Notes: a model not told the origin generated them from the sequence alone. Positions 52,586 through 62,155 are shown, counted from the stretch's first letter. The stretch is 64,000 bases of DNA from Pseudomonas sp. GL-B-19 (GCF_019956415.1 NZ_JAHBDK010000026.1:1-64000), one strand, 5' to 3'. Numbers and translations: made by a program.

Positions 52586-53752
52586 ATGATGGGCGAATTC
52601 GATGCCATCCGACCTTACGACGACAGCGAAGTCCCAGCGGTACTGGACAGGTTGCTCGGCGACAAGGCGTTTCTAGATATCCTCACCCACTTCCGCTTCC
52701 CGCGTTTTGCCGGTGCTTTCGGCTGGATGCTTAAACCTCTTATAGCTCATCGGCTGCGCCGCGAGTTCGCCGGTGTTCATTCGGTGGCCACGTTGCAGGA
52801 CAAGGTCGAGATGTACGTCGACCACACCATCGAACGCGCAACAGACGGCGTCACGTATACCGGCGTCGAGCAGTTCAAGTCCGGCAGCGCCTACCTGTTC
52901 ATCGCCAACCACCGCGACATCGTGATGGACCCGGCCTTCGTCAACTACGCCGTGTACCACGCTGGCCTGCCGACACCGCGCATCGCGATCGGCGACAACC
53001 TGCTGCAAAAGCCCTTCGTCAGCGACCTGATGCGTCTGAACAAGAGCTTCATCGTGCACCGTTCGATCACCGGTCGCCGCGAGAAGATGGCGGCGTATCA
53101 ACTGCTGTCGGCCTACATCAACCACTCGATCCGCAACGATTGCGCCTCGATCTGGATCGCCCAGGCCGAAGGCCGGGCGAAAGACGGCGACGACCGCACC
53201 GAATCTGCAATCCTCAAGATGTTCCACATGAGTCGCAAGGACGAGCCGTTCGGCGAAGTCATTCAGTCGCTGAACCTCACCCCGGTGTCGATCAGCTATG
53301 AATACGACCCGTGCGATCAGGCCAAGGCGCGCGAGTTGTTCATCCGCGCCACCACCGGCAGCTACAGCAAAGTGCCGGGCGAGGATGATGTGAGCATCGC
53401 CAAGGGCATCACTGGCTACAAGGGCCGGGTCCACGTGAACTTCGCCGCGCCGATCACCGAGCTGTTTGAAGACACCAAGCAATTGGCGGTCGAGATGGAC
53501 AAGCAAATCCTCGGTGGCTACCGCTTGTTCCCGGTGCACTACCTGGCCTACGCCCAATGGAAAGACGCCGACCCGCAATTGCAGGTGCCGAAGGCTGCTG
53601 AAGTATTTGCGGCCGATGAACTGGCCAAGGCGCAGGAAGAATGGAACAAACGTCTGGAGGCCTGCCCCGAAGAACATCGTCCGTTCCTGGTGCTGCAATA
53701 CGCGACGCCGGTGCGCAATCAGTACCGTGTGAAGGCCGGCTTGCCGCTGTAG
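52586..53752 (+). CDS. PlsC-like 1-acylglycerol-3-phosphate acyltransferase
   Basis: Glycerolipid acyltransferase-domain protein of 388 residues. The catalytic-type motif is NHRDIVMD (about residue 112), in which His and Asp are five residues apart, not the usual four. A second block is IWIAQAEGRAKDG, equivalent to the EGTRS region. No clear membrane helix is seen. It could acylate lysophosphatidate or a related acceptor. A hairpin with T-run follows. Confidence 0.85.
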   Translation: MMGEFDAIRPYDDSEVPAVLDRLLGDKAFLDILTHFRFPRFAGAFGWMLKPLIAHRLRREFAGVHSVATLQDKVEMYVDHTIERATDGVTYTGVEQFKSGSAYLFIANHRDIVMDPAFVNYAVYHAGLPTPRIAIGDNLLQKPFVSDLMRLNKSFIVHRSITGRREKMAAYQLLSAYINHSIRNDCASIWIAQAEGRAKDGDDRTESAILKMFHMSRKDEPFGEVIQSLNLTPVSISYEYDPCDQAKARELFIRATTGSYSKVPGEDDVSIAKGITGYKGRVHVNFAAPITELFEDTKQLAVEMDKQILGGYRLFPVHYLAYAQWKDADPQLQVPKAAEVFAADELAKAQEEWNKRLEACPEEHRPFLVLQYATPVRNQYRVKAGLPL

Positions 53753-53770
53753 GATTTTTGGCTGGATCCG

Positions 53771-53796
53771 AAAACGGCGCCTTCGGCGCCGTTTTC
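53771..53796 (+). terminator. Terminator of the acyltransferase gene
   Basis: Perfect stem AAAACGGCGCC/GGCGCCGTTTT around a TTC(G) turn, 19 nt after the stop; both-strand A/T-runs let it serve the convergent membrane-protein gene as well. Confidence 0.88.
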
Positions 53797-53815
53797 ATTG
53801 CTGCAATGTTTGTAA

Positions 53816-54094
53816 TCAGACCCGCGTGCTGATCCACGACACCAGCAACGCCAGCCCGAGGCAGGCGAAACCGAAGCGATAGAAAAAGCGGTTCATGCGC
53901 AACGTCGCCCAATCGAGGGTCGGCTCTACGTTGGGTTGGCCCTGACGCTGGGCCACCATACTGGCCTTGGCGCGTTGTTCGCGGCGACGAGTGGCGTGCA
54001 GCAGCCAACAGCCCGGAAAGGCAAGCAGCAAGGCCAGCAGATTGACCAGTTTGGCGGGATGGGCGGTAAACAGCGTCATCAAATGCAGCGACAT
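53816..54094 (-). CDS. Conserved hypothetical inner-membrane protein
   Basis: A 92-residue protein from the ATG after GAGG (MSLHLMTLFTAHPAKL). Two hydrophobic helices (about 13-32, LVNLLALLLAFPGCWLLH, and about 70-90, FYRFGFACLGLALLVSWI) flank a charged loop rich in Arg and Gln. I do not recognise the family. It is convergent with the acyltransferase. Confidence 0.7.
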   Translation of the reverse strand: MSLHLMTLFTAHPAKLVNLLALLLAFPGCWLLHATRRREQRAKASMVAQRQGQPNVEPTLDWATLRMNRFFYRFGFACLGLALLVSWISTRV

Positions 54095-54288
54095 CACGGA
54101 CCTCAAACAAAACAGGTGTAACAGACGCCGAACCGACGAATGCGGCGCGGATTCTACCGAAAGCCTCCCCTCCCGCATCTGTTTTACGACAAAGAGTTCA
54201 CTAATTGGCAGACTCCTGCCCTGAGTCATAACTTCGTCATCTAAATCCGTCAGTCTCCCGCCACACGAAAACGGACACGGAGACCGTC

Positions 54289-54495
54289 ATGCTGCACGCT
54301 GAAAATCAGGATCGCCTCTACCTCATCGCCCAAAGTGAAGAACAGCAAACGTTGATCGGCAGCCTTGCCTTCAACGTTCAGGACCGCCACTGGCTGGTGT
54401 ATTGCGCGCTGGGCGGGCATCAACATGCGGATTTGCCGGAGACGGATTTGCTGACCGGGGTGAGTGTGCTGGATTTTTACTCAGAAGCAGCCTGA
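54289..54495 (+). CDS. Small conserved-looking hypothetical protein
   Basis: A 68-residue reading frame with a GGAGA site 7 nt before the ATG, acidic, without signal or membrane segments. The sequence (AENQDRLYLIAQSEEQ, HWLVYCALGG, TGVSVLDFYSEAA) has normal codon use for the region. No family recognised. It stands alone between two REP/intergenic stretches. Confidence 0.55.
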   Translation: MLHAENQDRLYLIAQSEEQQTLIGSLAFNVQDRHWLVYCALGGHQHADLPETDLLTGVSVLDFYSEAA

Positions 54496-54506
54496 CATCA
54501 CCCCAA

Positions 54507-54602
54507 CCTGTAGGAGCCGAGCTTGCTCGCGATGGCGGCATCACATTCAATATTGACGTCGACTGACAGTACGCCATCGCGAGCAAGCTCGGCTCCTACA
54601 GG
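54507..54602. repeat. REPIN (GTAGGAGCCGAGC type), perfect 31-bp arms
   Basis: Arms 54507-54537 and 54572-54602 are exact reverse complements with 34 nt between. Confidence 0.93.
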
Positions 54603-54623
54603 CCAACGGTGTATTGCAGACAT

Positions 54624-54661
54624 TAAAAAGCCCGGGGCCATTGCTGGCACCGGGCTTTTTT
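54624..54661 (-). terminator. Terminator of the YajG-type gene
   Basis: Stem AAAAAGCCCGG/CCGGGCTTTTT enclosing a smaller GCCA/TGGC pairing, 16 nt past the stop on the minus strand. Confidence 0.88.
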
Positions 54662-54676
54662 GAATCCGATGAATAC

Positions 54677-55261
54677 TTATTCGCCGAGAACCTGACCCAC
54701 CGTCGGATCCTTGAACAGGCGCGTCAGCGCATCACTCAACACATCACTGACCAGCTTGGTGTTGGTTTCCTGGTTCGGTGCCATGCCGAAACGCTGGTCC
54801 AGCGATGCACCGTAACGACCGCTGTAGCGACGATTGGCGTTCTGCACATCGGAGCGGAACGTAGCGCTGATGGTCGCTTCCGTCACATACATGCCTTCTT
54901 TAGGCGACTGATACTTCAGCTCGGCCAAGGTCACGGTGAGTTGCGGTGCATTCGGCGCATTGGGCGTCGGGGTAAAGCCCAGCAAGCGCACGGCCGCCTC
55001 GGCCTGAGCCTGCAACTTCGGCAGAATCTGCGAGCCCTGCACGGTGATCGCGCTGGTTTCCGGATACAAGCCGCCACGGGTGCCCAATGTTGGCGACGGA
55101 CGACCGTCCACCACACGCACCACCACCGGCTGACCATGGCCGACTGGCGCCAGCTGCGTTGTCAGCTTGGGCTCAGGGTTCAGTTGTTGCGGGCTGTGGG
55201 CGCAGCCAACGAGGGTCAAACTGGTCACAGTGATCAAACTGAACAACAGACGTTGCAACAT
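54677..55261 (-). CDS. YajG-family lipoprotein
   Basis: Outer-membrane lipoprotein precursor of 194 residues from the ATG after GGAGAG. The lipobox is TLVGC (Cys20). The mature part has VVVRVVDGRPSPTLGTRGG, LLGFTP and a helical C terminus (LVSDVLSDALTRLFKD), matching the YajG family. The E. coli member yajG neighbours ampG; here no such neighbour exists. Function unknown. Confidence 0.85.
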   Translation of the reverse strand: MLQRLLFSLITVTSLTLVGCAHSPQQLNPEPKLTTQLAPVGHGQPVVVRVVDGRPSPTLGTRGGLYPETSAITVQGSQILPKLQAQAEAAVRLLGFTPTPNAPNAPQLTVTLAELKYQSPKEGMYVTEATISATFRSDVQNANRRYSGRYGASLDQRFGMAPNQETNTKLVSDVLSDALTRLFKDPTVGQVLGE

Positions 55262-56299
55262 GCGTATCTCTCCAGAATCAGGTACAAACAGGCCCGCAGT
55301 ATAGCGGTGCGTCATGACGGGTAACTAGCACCCTACAAGCCTTGAAGTAAATTCCTGTACCCCCCTGCAGCGCTGCCCTGCCCTGCTCGACGGCAATGGC
55401 CATTGCCACTCGTTCAAGCAGTGCAGCCTCCAGCCAATGGGAGAAAGCTGGGTGGAAATCGAAGAAATCCGTCTGAACGGGTTGCACCAACCTCTCCCCC
55501 CAAGCGCACGCGTTAGCACGCGCCAGCCACGTGCACGGGTGTAACATCTGTTGACCACCTGACCAGATGCCTAATAAAAGTCATTAAACACGTCCATTTC
55601 CCTGCGTTTCTTAGATACAATCTCCCCCCGATTATAAGGACGTCTCCTGATCGGGCCTCGCAGCATCGTTAATGCCTCGGTATTGACACCCCGCACCGCC
55701 CACAGAGAGCCGCCCACACAGATCGAGTGAAGCTGGTGTGCTTGCTGTTCCTTGAGCAAAAACCCGCTTTTCGCGAATCTGCAGAGCTGTCATTACGCTC
55801 GGTCACTGAGCTGTCTGCCCGTTTTGCCGGTCATGTATCCCATGACGGTAATGCTTGCGGGCACGGTGCCAGGCAGGGACAGCCCTTTTTTGAGGTTCAC
55901 GTCTTCAAAAGAGCGTGAAAAAAACGGGTTTTCACAACTTCACAAGAGTGTGGCGAGCAAATGAATAGTTTTGCGTCTGAACATGCACCATTAGCGTCTG
56001 AAACAGCCCAACGACACAGGACCGGGCACTCCTCGTATACCGGAGCCTGAAGCCTGTCCGCTACGGATTTGGTTGCACAAACGGATGTATCGACCATAAG
56101 TCGAATTGCCAGTCGCGCGTTGAAATGAGTTCATAACCCTCATTGACCCGGCCGGTAGCGTCCGTCGAAGTTGCAAAAAATTGCGAAGATTCGGACATGG
56201 CAATACTCGCCATGGGTATCTGGGGCATCACTGACACGCCCCGTCACTCCTGGCAGCCATGCCGTCAATTTGGTGCTGCAGATTTTGGAGACGCGTTAA
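55262..56299. other. 1.04-kb region without a convincing gene, upstream of mqo
   Basis: Only short frames occur: 55571-55759 on the minus strand (62 residues, ending REMDVFNDFY) and 55897-56097 on the minus strand. Neither has a good ribosome site or recognisable motif. Small inverted repeats are present (GTCATG/CATGAC around 55829-55845, ATGGC/GCCAT around 56199-56217). Base composition drops in parts below the surrounding genes. It may be an unusually long mqo control region or eroded genes. Confidence 0.5.
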
Positions 56300-57808
56300 A
56301 TGGCGCATAACGAAGCAGTCGACGTAGTACTGGTTGGGGCCGGCATCATGAGTGCCACCCTTGCGGTATTGCTCAAAGAGCTCGACCCCGCGATCAAGCT
56401 GGAAGTCGTCGAGCTGATGGATTCCGGTGCCGCGGAGAGTTCCAACCCGTGGAACAACGCCGGCACCGGTCACGCCGGGTTGTGTGAGCTCAACTACACG
56501 CCACAGGCTGCCGATGGCACCGTCGACATCAAGAAAGCCGTACACATCAATACCCAATTCGAGGTGTCGAAGCAGTTCTGGTCCTACCTGACCAAGAAAG
56601 GCACGTTCGGCTCGTGCAAGACGTTCATCAGCCCGGTGCCACACCTGAGCTTCGTGCAAGGTGACAGTGGCGTTTCCTTCCTCAAGGAACGCTTCAAGTT
56701 GCTGAGCAAGCACCACGCCTTCGCGGACATGGAATACACCGAAGACAAGGCCAAAATGGCCGACTGGATGCCGCTGATGATGCCAGGCCGTCCGGCCGAC
56801 GAAGTCGTCGCGGCTACCCGCGTGATGAATGGCACAGACGTCAACTTCGGCGCCCTGACCAATCAATTGCTCAAGCACCTGACCAGCGCGCCCGACGCGC
56901 AGGTCAAGTACTGCAAGCGCGTGACCGGCCTGAAGCGTAACAACGGCGGCTGGACCGTCAGCATCAAGGACGTCAACAGCGGCAACACCCGTGACGTCGA
57001 CGCGAAATTCGTCTTCCTCGGCGCTGGCGGCGCGGCATTGCCGCTGTTGCAGGCTTCGGGCATCGAAGAAAGCAAAGGCTTCGGCGGTTTCCCGATCAGT
57101 GGCCAGTGGCTGCGTTGCGACAACCCGGAAGTGGTCAAACACCACCAGGCCAAGGTGTACAGCCAGGCCGCCGTGGGTTCGCCACCGATGTCCGTTCCGC
57201 ACCTGGACACCCGCGTGGTCGATGGCAAGAAGTCCCTGCTGTTCGGACCTTACGCCGGTTTCACCACCAAGTTCCTCAAGCACGGCTCCTTCATGGACCT
57301 GCCGATGTCGGTTCGCGCCGGCAACATCGGCCCGATGCTGGCCGTGGCGAAAAACAACATGGACCTGACCAAGTACCTGGTCAGCGAAGTGATGCAATCG
57401 ATGGAACAGCGTCTGGAATCCCTGCGTCGTTTCTACCCGGAAGCGAAAGCCGAAGACTGGCGCCTGGAAGTGGCCGGCCAACGGGTGCAGATCATCAAGA
57501 AAGACCCGAAAAAGGGCGGCGTCCTGCAATTCGGTACCGAACTGGTCGCGGCCAAGGACGGTTCCCTTGCTGCCCTGCTCGGCGCCTCCCCTGGTGCTTC
57601 GGTGACCGTTTCGATCATGCTTGAGCTGATCGAAAAATGCTTCCCGGGCAAGGCTTCCGGTGAGTGGGCTGCCAAACTGGCAGAGATCTTCCCGGCTCGC
57701 GAAAAAGTGCTCGAAACCGATGCTGCGCTGTATCGCAAGATCAATGCGCACAACAACATCGCACTGGAACTGGTTGAAGCCAGTAACGAGACCGAAAGCT
57801 ACGCTTGA
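56300..57808 (+). CDS. mqo: Malate:quinone oxidoreductase
   Basis: FAD-dependent membrane-associated enzyme that oxidises malate to oxaloacetate and passes electrons to quinone. The 502 residues begin with the FAD dinucleotide motif [14 protein letters not shown]. They continue with [19 protein letters not shown], a hallmark of Mqo, and [17 protein letters not shown] precedes the ATG. A strong terminator follows. Pseudomonads rely on this enzyme in place of or beside malate dehydrogenase. Confidence 0.97.
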   Translation: MAHNEAVDVVLVGAGIMSATLAVLLKELDPAIKLEVVELMDSGAAESSNPWNNAGTGHAGLCELNYTPQAADGTVDIKKAVHINTQFEVSKQFWSYLTKKGTFGSCKTFISPVPHLSFVQGDSGVSFLKERFKLLSKHHAFADMEYTEDKAKMADWMPLMMPGRPADEVVAATRVMNGTDVNFGALTNQLLKHLTSAPDAQVKYCKRVTGLKRNNGGWTVSIKDVNSGNTRDVDAKFVFLGAGGAALPLLQASGIEESKGFGGFPISGQWLRCDNPEVVKHHQAKVYSQAAVGSPPMSVPHLDTRVVDGKKSLLFGPYAGFTTKFLKHGSFMDLPMSVRAGNIGPMLAVAKNNMDLTKYLVSEVMQSMEQRLESLRRFYPEAKAEDWRLEVAGQRVQIIKKDPKKGGVLQFGTELVAAKDGSLAALLGASPGASVTVSIMLELIEKCFPGKASGEWAAKLAEIFPAREKVLETDAALYRKINAHNNIALELVEASNETESYA

Positions 57809-57818
57809 TTCGGCCCCA

Positions 57819-57860
57819 TAAAAAACGCCCCGTTCTCACTGAGAGCGGGGCGTTTTTTTA
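57819..57860 (+). terminator. Terminator of mqo
   Basis: Stem ACGCCCCG-TTCTC/GAGAG-CGGGGCGT flanked by A-run and seven T, 10 nt after the stop. Confidence 0.92.
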
Positions 57861-57867
57861 TGCCGTT

Positions 57868-57937
57868 CTGTAGGAGCACGGCTTGCCGGCGATGGTGTTC
57901 TTGAGATCGCTATCGCCGGCAAGCCGTGCTCCTACAG
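57868..57937. repeat. REPIN (GTAGGAGCACGGC type)
   Basis: Perfect 26-base inverted arms at 57868-57893 and 57912-57937, 18 nt apart. Confidence 0.93.
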
Positions 57938-57944
57938 GTACAGG

Positions 57945-58232
57945 TTAACCGCGGGCCTTGGCGATCAATTCGATGTACTCGGCCGCATTGCGCTGATCCT
58001 TGATCAGGGCGACGAAGTCATTGCCATGCTCATCTTGGCCATTGAGGTCCAGACCTGCCTCGACGAAGAACGCCAGGAAACGCTCAAAGTCATCGATGCG
58101 CAGACCACGGTAGGCCTTGATCAATTTGTGCAGCGACGGCGAAGTGGCGTCGACTGGCTCGAAATCGAGGAACAACTTGATCTGCTCGTCGCCGATCTCG
58201 TCACCAATCACTTGCTTCTTATCTTTACGCAT
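57945..58232 (-). CDS. PA4642-family conserved protein
   Basis: A 95-residue cytoplasmic protein, acidic and helical, with LFLDFEPVDATSPSLHKLIKAY and DGNDF-like stretch (GQDEHGNDFVALI). The PA4642 family is named for its P. aeruginosa member and has no assigned role. GGAG precedes the ATG. Position next to mqo agrees with PAO1 order. Confidence 0.85.
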   Translation of the reverse strand: MRKDKKQVIGDEIGDEQIKLFLDFEPVDATSPSLHKLIKAYRGLRIDDFERFLAFFVEAGLDLNGQDEHGNDFVALIKDQRNAAEYIELIAKARG

Positions 58233-58295
58233 TGCCGACTCCAGCTCGCAGACATTTCACGGGGCGGGCAGTTTACCCCTCCCTTGGCGCCGGGC

Positions 58296-58781
58296 TCAAC
58301 GCATGCGAGTGGCCCCGGTGTGCAAATCAGCCCAGACATGGCCATTGGCATAGCTGAGGAACTGGCAATACACCGTGTCATTGCGCAACAAGTCGATCAC
58401 CACCCGGTACTGCGCCATCGGATAAAACAGCGTCAGGGTTTTGCTTTTGTCATCGTAGACCGGCTTTTTCAGGCTTTTGCTTTCGCCATCGAAGTTGACC
58501 AGCACCTGGTTGATGGTCGCGCCCTTGTTCAAGGATTTGCCCTTGAGGCGGATCAGCAACGGTGACGTGACGGGAATCGGCTGTTGATTGGACTGGCGCT
58601 GGCTGCCCACCACCACCGAATACTCGGTGACCTGCAGGAGTTGTTGCTGCTCGGGCTCTGCGTCGCGCAGGGTCAGGTCATCGGGTGGCAGAAACTGTGC
58701 GTGCATCGGCGCCGGGGCGGCCGCCAGTGGCAGGCTGAGGGTCAGCAACAGGGCGGCGCAGCTGCGGATCAAAAGGCTCAT
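58296..58781 (-). CDS. Exported hypothetical protein (PA4643-like position)
   Basis: A 161-residue precursor with signal peptide (MSLLIRSCAALLLTLSLPLAAA, cleavage near residue 22). The mature part is beta-rich (PLLIRLKGKSLNKGA, KPVYDDKSKTLTLFYP). CCGGAG precedes the ATG. I do not recognise a named family. A periplasmic location is inferred. Confidence 0.75.
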   Translation of the reverse strand: MSLLIRSCAALLLTLSLPLAAAPAPMHAQFLPPDDLTLRDAEPEQQQLLQVTEYSVVVGSQRQSNQQPIPVTSPLLIRLKGKSLNKGATINQVLVNFDGESKSLKKPVYDDKSKTLTLFYPMAQYRVVIDLLRNDTVYCQFLSYANGHVWADLHTGATRMR

Positions 58782-58853
58782 GAAGGGCTCCGGGGGGCGG
58801 GGCCAGGCACTTTATCACGGGTATTTGAAAATACTTCTGTGGACGCGATCCAC

Positions 58854-58942
58854 TGTGGGAGCGAGCCTGCTCGCGATTACGTTGGCACATACAGCATAAA
58901 TGTGTCAGTCAGACCGCAATCGCGAGCAGGCTCGCTCCCACA
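58854..58942. repeat. REPIN (GTGGGAGCGAGCC type)
   Basis: Perfect 24-base inverted arms at 58854-58877 and 58919-58942, 41 nt apart. Confidence 0.93.
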
Positions 58943-58952
58943 AGGTATGGGT

Positions 58953-59426
58953 TTAATCGAATTGTGAACGCATCCACGCCTGATACTCGGCGACACCTGG
59001 CTGGCCTTCACGAGGCGCCCAATCCGCCAGTTCGCCTTCACCCACCGGGCGATACGGACCGGCCTTGCACTCGAACATCAGGCTGTCGGCTTCCAGCACC
59101 ACCAACCCGTGGAAAACACCAGTGGGCAGGTCCACGCCGACACAATCGCCACCGGCTTGCAGGATTTGCTTTTTCACCACCCCGCCAGCCTCGTCGAAGA
59201 TCAGCACACCAAGGCGCCCTTTCAGGACCAACAAGGTTTCAGCCTTGTTTTCGCCCAAGTGCCGGTGAGGCGGGATATAGGTGCTCGGCTGCAAACCCAC
59301 CGCCATGCGATGGCAAGCGTCTTCCATCTGATGAAAGTTGTGATGCTGTCGTCCACGAGGATTAGCCGCTGCTTTCTCGGCCAATTCAGTGAACAGCGTT
59401 TGATCCAGAAAGCGCGCCGTGGCCAT
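58953..59426 (-). CDS. WbuC-family cupin metalloprotein
   Basis: Single-cupin protein of 157 residues. Cupin motif 1 is IPPHRHLGENKAETLLVLKGRLG, listed here as HxH, E and G positions about 52-74, and motif 2 is GVFHGLVVL. Metal ligands are therefore two His, a Glu and a final His. The family is named after an O-antigen-locus gene, but no sugar genes are near. It follows hpt by 3 nt with its ribosome site inside the hpt end, so co-translation is likely. Confidence 0.85.
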   Translation of the reverse strand: MATARFLDQTLFTELAEKAAANPRGRQHHNFHQMEDACHRMAVGLQPSTYIPPHRHLGENKAETLLVLKGRLGVLIFDEAGGVVKKQILQAGGDCVGVDLPTGVFHGLVVLEADSLMFECKAGPYRPVGEGELADWAPREGQPGVAEYQAWMRSQFD

Positions 59427-59429
59427 TGA

Positions 59430-59987
59430 TTACATTCCTTTAACAGCAAAGATCCCGTTAGCGTTACGCCAGTAGCCTTTGTAGTCCATGCCGTAACCGA
59501 AGATGTAACGATCGATGCACGGCAGGCCGACGAAATCGGCTTTCAGGTCCGGGCGAGCCTTACGGTCGTGGTCTTTGTCGATCAGCACGGCGGTGTGCAC
59601 TTTGCGCGCGCCGGCGTGTTTGCAGAAATCGATGATTGCGCCCAGGGTGTGACCTTCGTCTAGGATGTCGTCGATGATCAGCACGTCACGGTCGATGAAC
59701 GACACTTCCGGCTTGGCTTTCCAGAACAAGTCGCCGCCGCTGGTTTCGTTGCGATAACGGGTGGCGTGCAAGTAGGACGCTTCCAGCGGGAAGTGCAGGT
59801 GCGGCAACAGCTTGCCGGAAAAAATCAGGCCGCCGTTCATCACGCAGAACACCACCGGGTTGGAATCCGCCAGTTGATCGTTGATTTGCGCACCGACGCG
59901 GGCGATGGCCGCCTCGACTTCAGCTTCGGTGTACAGGCAGTCAGCCTCTCGCATGATTTGACGGATATGCTCGAGATCAGCGGACAT
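59430..59987 (-). CDS. hpt: Hypoxanthine-guanine phosphoribosyltransferase
   Basis: Purine-salvage enzyme of 185 residues from the ATG giving MSADLEHIRQIMRE. The PRPP-binding motif is VLIIDDILDEGHTL, the pyrophosphate loop is VMNGGLIFSG, and the base-binding lysine region is VLIDKDHDRK. Type I PRTase fold. It is divergent from upp-uraA across 163 nt, which groups purine and pyrimidine base salvage. Confidence 0.92.
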   Translation of the reverse strand: MSADLEHIRQIMREADCLYTEAEVEAAIARVGAQINDQLADSNPVVFCVMNGGLIFSGKLLPHLHFPLEASYLHATRYRNETSGGDLFWKAKPEVSFIDRDVLIIDDILDEGHTLGAIIDFCKHAGARKVHTAVLIDKDHDRKARPDLKADFVGLPCIDRYIFGYGMDYKGYWRNANGIFAVKGM

Positions 59988-60150
59988 GGCGCTCTCCAGG
60001 GGGTGGCTGTTCGGGAAAAGCGGGCAAAGGTACGCATCCCACACGGCCAGATCAAGCGTTTGTGGACTAACGTACTGTATGTCTATAGGACAACACCCTC
60101 GGATAGATTAATCTAGGCCGGTTTTTTTGCCCGCCGCCGGAGCCTTTCCC

Positions 60151-60789
60151 ATGCCCATCCTCGAGATCCGCCACCCGCTGATCCGTCATAAACTTGGCCT
60201 TATGCGCCGTGCAGACATCAGCACCAAGAATTTCCGTGAGCTCGCTCAGGAAGTCGGCGCCCTGCTGACCTATGAAGCCACCAAAGACCTGCCGCTGGAG
60301 ACCTACGACATCGAAGGCTGGTGCGGCACGGTGTCGGTCGAGAAAATCGCCGGCAAGAAAATTACTGTAGTACCGATTTTGCGCGCCGGTATCGGCATGC
60401 TCGAAGGCGTGCTGAGCCTGATCCCGGGCGCCAAAGTCAGCGCCGTGGGCGTGGCCCGCAACGAAGAGACCCTGCAAGCCCACACCTACCTGGAAAAACT
60501 GGTCCCGGAAATCGACGAGCGCCTGGCGATGATCATCGACCCGATGCTCGCTACCGGCAATTCCATGGTCGCCACCATCGACCTGCTGAAAAAGGCCGGT
60601 TGCCGCGAGATCCGCGCCATGGTGCTGGTGGCAGCGCCCGAAGGCATCGCCGCTGTTGAGAAGGCTCACCCGGACGTGACCATCTACACCGCCTCCATTG
60701 ACGAAAAACTGAACGAACACGGTTACATCATCCCGGGCCTGGGCGATGCCGGTGACAAGATCTTCGGCACCAAGCAGAAGGACGCTTGA
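60151..60789 (+). CDS. upp: Uracil phosphoribosyltransferase
   Basis: Converts uracil and PRPP to UMP in pyrimidine salvage. The ATG after CCGGAG gives 212 residues starting [16 protein letters not shown]. The PRPP site is [12 protein letters not shown] and the uracil-recognition C terminus is [16 protein letters not shown]. The uraA start lies 2 nt after the stop, so transporter and enzyme are one operon. Confidence 0.97.
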   Translation: MPILEIRHPLIRHKLGLMRRADISTKNFRELAQEVGALLTYEATKDLPLETYDIEGWCGTVSVEKIAGKKITVVPILRAGIGMLEGVLSLIPGAKVSAVGVARNEETLQAHTYLEKLVPEIDERLAMIIDPMLATGNSMVATIDLLKKAGCREIRAMVLVAAPEGIAAVEKAHPDVTIYTASIDEKLNEHGYIIPGLGDAGDKIFGTKQKDA

Positions 60790-60791
60790 GC

Positions 60792-62066
60792 ATGCAGCAG
60801 GAGTTCAACGATCCGCTCTGGCGCACGGTGCTGTCGGGTGCACAGATGCTGTTCGTGGCCTTCGGCGCGTTGGTGTTGATGCCCCTGATTACCGGCCTGG
60901 ACCCGAACGTGGCGCTGTTCACCGCAGGCTTGGGGACGATTCTGTTTCAGATCGTCACCGGACGCCAAGTGCCGGTGTTCCTGGCGTCGAGCTTTGCCTT
61001 CATCACCCCGATCATCCTTGCCAAGGGCCAGTTCGGCGTTGCGGCGACCATGGGCGGCGTGATGGCGGCAGGCTTCGTCTACACTTTCCTCGGCCTGGCC
61101 GTGAAAATCAAAGGCACCGGTTTTATTGACCGTCTGCTGCCACCGGTGGTGATTGGTCCGGTGATCATCTCCATTGGCCTGGCCATGGCGCCGATTGCCG
61201 CCAACATGGCGATGGGCAAGGCCGGCGACGGCACTGAGCTGATTCATTACCAGACGGCAATGCTCATCTCGATGCCCGCGCTGCTGACCACCCTGATCGT
61301 CGCGGTGTTTGGCAAAGGCATTTTCCGTCTGGTGCCGATCATCTCCGGCGTACTGGTCGGTTTTGCCATGGCCTTCTACTTCGGCGTCGTCGATACCGCG
61401 AAGATTGCGGCCGCGCCGTGGTTTGCAATTCCGAACTTCACCGCGCCCGAGTTCAACTGGCAGGCGATTCTGTTCATCGTTCCGGTTGCGTTGGCCCCGG
61501 CCATCGAACACATCGGCGGCGTGATTGCCGTCGGTAGCGTGACCGGTCGCGATTACCTGAAGAAACCCGGCCTGCACCGCACCCTGCTCGGCGATGGCAT
61601 TGCCACCACCGCAGCGGGCCTGTTTGGTGGCCCACCCAACACCACCTACGCCGAAGTGACCGGCGCGGTGATGCTGACCAAGAACTACAACCCGAAAATC
61701 ATGACCTGGGCGGCGATTTTCGCCATCAGCCTGGCGTTCATCGGCAAGTTCGGCGCACTGCTGCAAAGCATTCCGGTGCCAGTGATGGGCGGGATTCTCT
61801 GCCTGTTGTTCGGTTCGATTGCAGCGGTTGGCATGAACACGCTGATTCGCCACAAGATCGATTTGGCCGAAGCGCGCAATCTGGTGATTGTGTCGGTGAC
61901 TCTGGTGTTCGGGATTGGCGGTATGCTGGTCGGCACCGGGACCGGCCAGGATGACTTCGGTCTCAAAGGCATCGCGCTGTGCGCGGTGGTGGCGATTGCG
62001 CTGAACCTATTGCTGCCGGGCAATGACAGCTGGAAACACAAGAAGGCGAATGAGCCGCTGTTGTAA
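60792..62066 (+). CDS. uraA: Uracil permease (NCS2 family)
   Basis: Inner-membrane uracil:proton symporter of 424 residues with about 14 helices. The ATG is taken as start; an in-frame TTG overlaps the upp stop. Motifs include VFLASSFAFITPI, the substrate helix region ALAPAIEHIGGVIAVG with its key glutamate, and GGPPNTTYAEVTGA. It takes in the uracil that Upp converts to UMP. Confidence 0.96.
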   Translation: MQQEFNDPLWRTVLSGAQMLFVAFGALVLMPLITGLDPNVALFTAGLGTILFQIVTGRQVPVFLASSFAFITPIILAKGQFGVAATMGGVMAAGFVYTFLGLAVKIKGTGFIDRLLPPVVIGPVIISIGLAMAPIAANMAMGKAGDGTELIHYQTAMLISMPALLTTLIVAVFGKGIFRLVPIISGVLVGFAMAFYFGVVDTAKIAAAPWFAIPNFTAPEFNWQAILFIVPVALAPAIEHIGGVIAVGSVTGRDYLKKPGLHRTLLGDGIATTAAGLFGGPPNTTYAEVTGAVMLTKNYNPKIMTWAAIFAISLAFIGKFGALLQSIPVPVMGGILCLLFGSIAAVGMNTLIRHKIDLAEARNLVIVSVTLVFGIGGMLVGTGTGQDDFGLKGIALCAVVAIALNLLLPGNDSWKHKKANEPLL

Positions 62067-62084
62067 GCCGATCTTGAGATAGCT

Positions 62085-62151
62085 ATCGCGGGCAAGCCTT
62101 GCTCCTACAGGTTTTGTGTCGATCACTGTAGGAGCAAGGCTTGCCCGCGAT
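62085..62151. repeat. REPIN (GTAGGAGCAAGGC type)
   Basis: Perfect 26-base inverted arms at 62085-62110 and 62126-62151, 15 nt apart, filling the gap between convergent uraA and hemH. Confidence 0.93.
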
Positions 62152-62155
62152 GCTT

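Noticed and set aside
55278..55558. Overlapping short minus-strand frames upstream of the YajG-type gene
   Set aside because: Two frames compete over the same DNA, neither has a ribosome site, and they run into the yajG-like control region.
55897..56097. 66-residue minus-strand frame upstream of mqo
   Set aside because: No ribosome site, no recognisable motif, and it overlaps likely mqo leader sequence.
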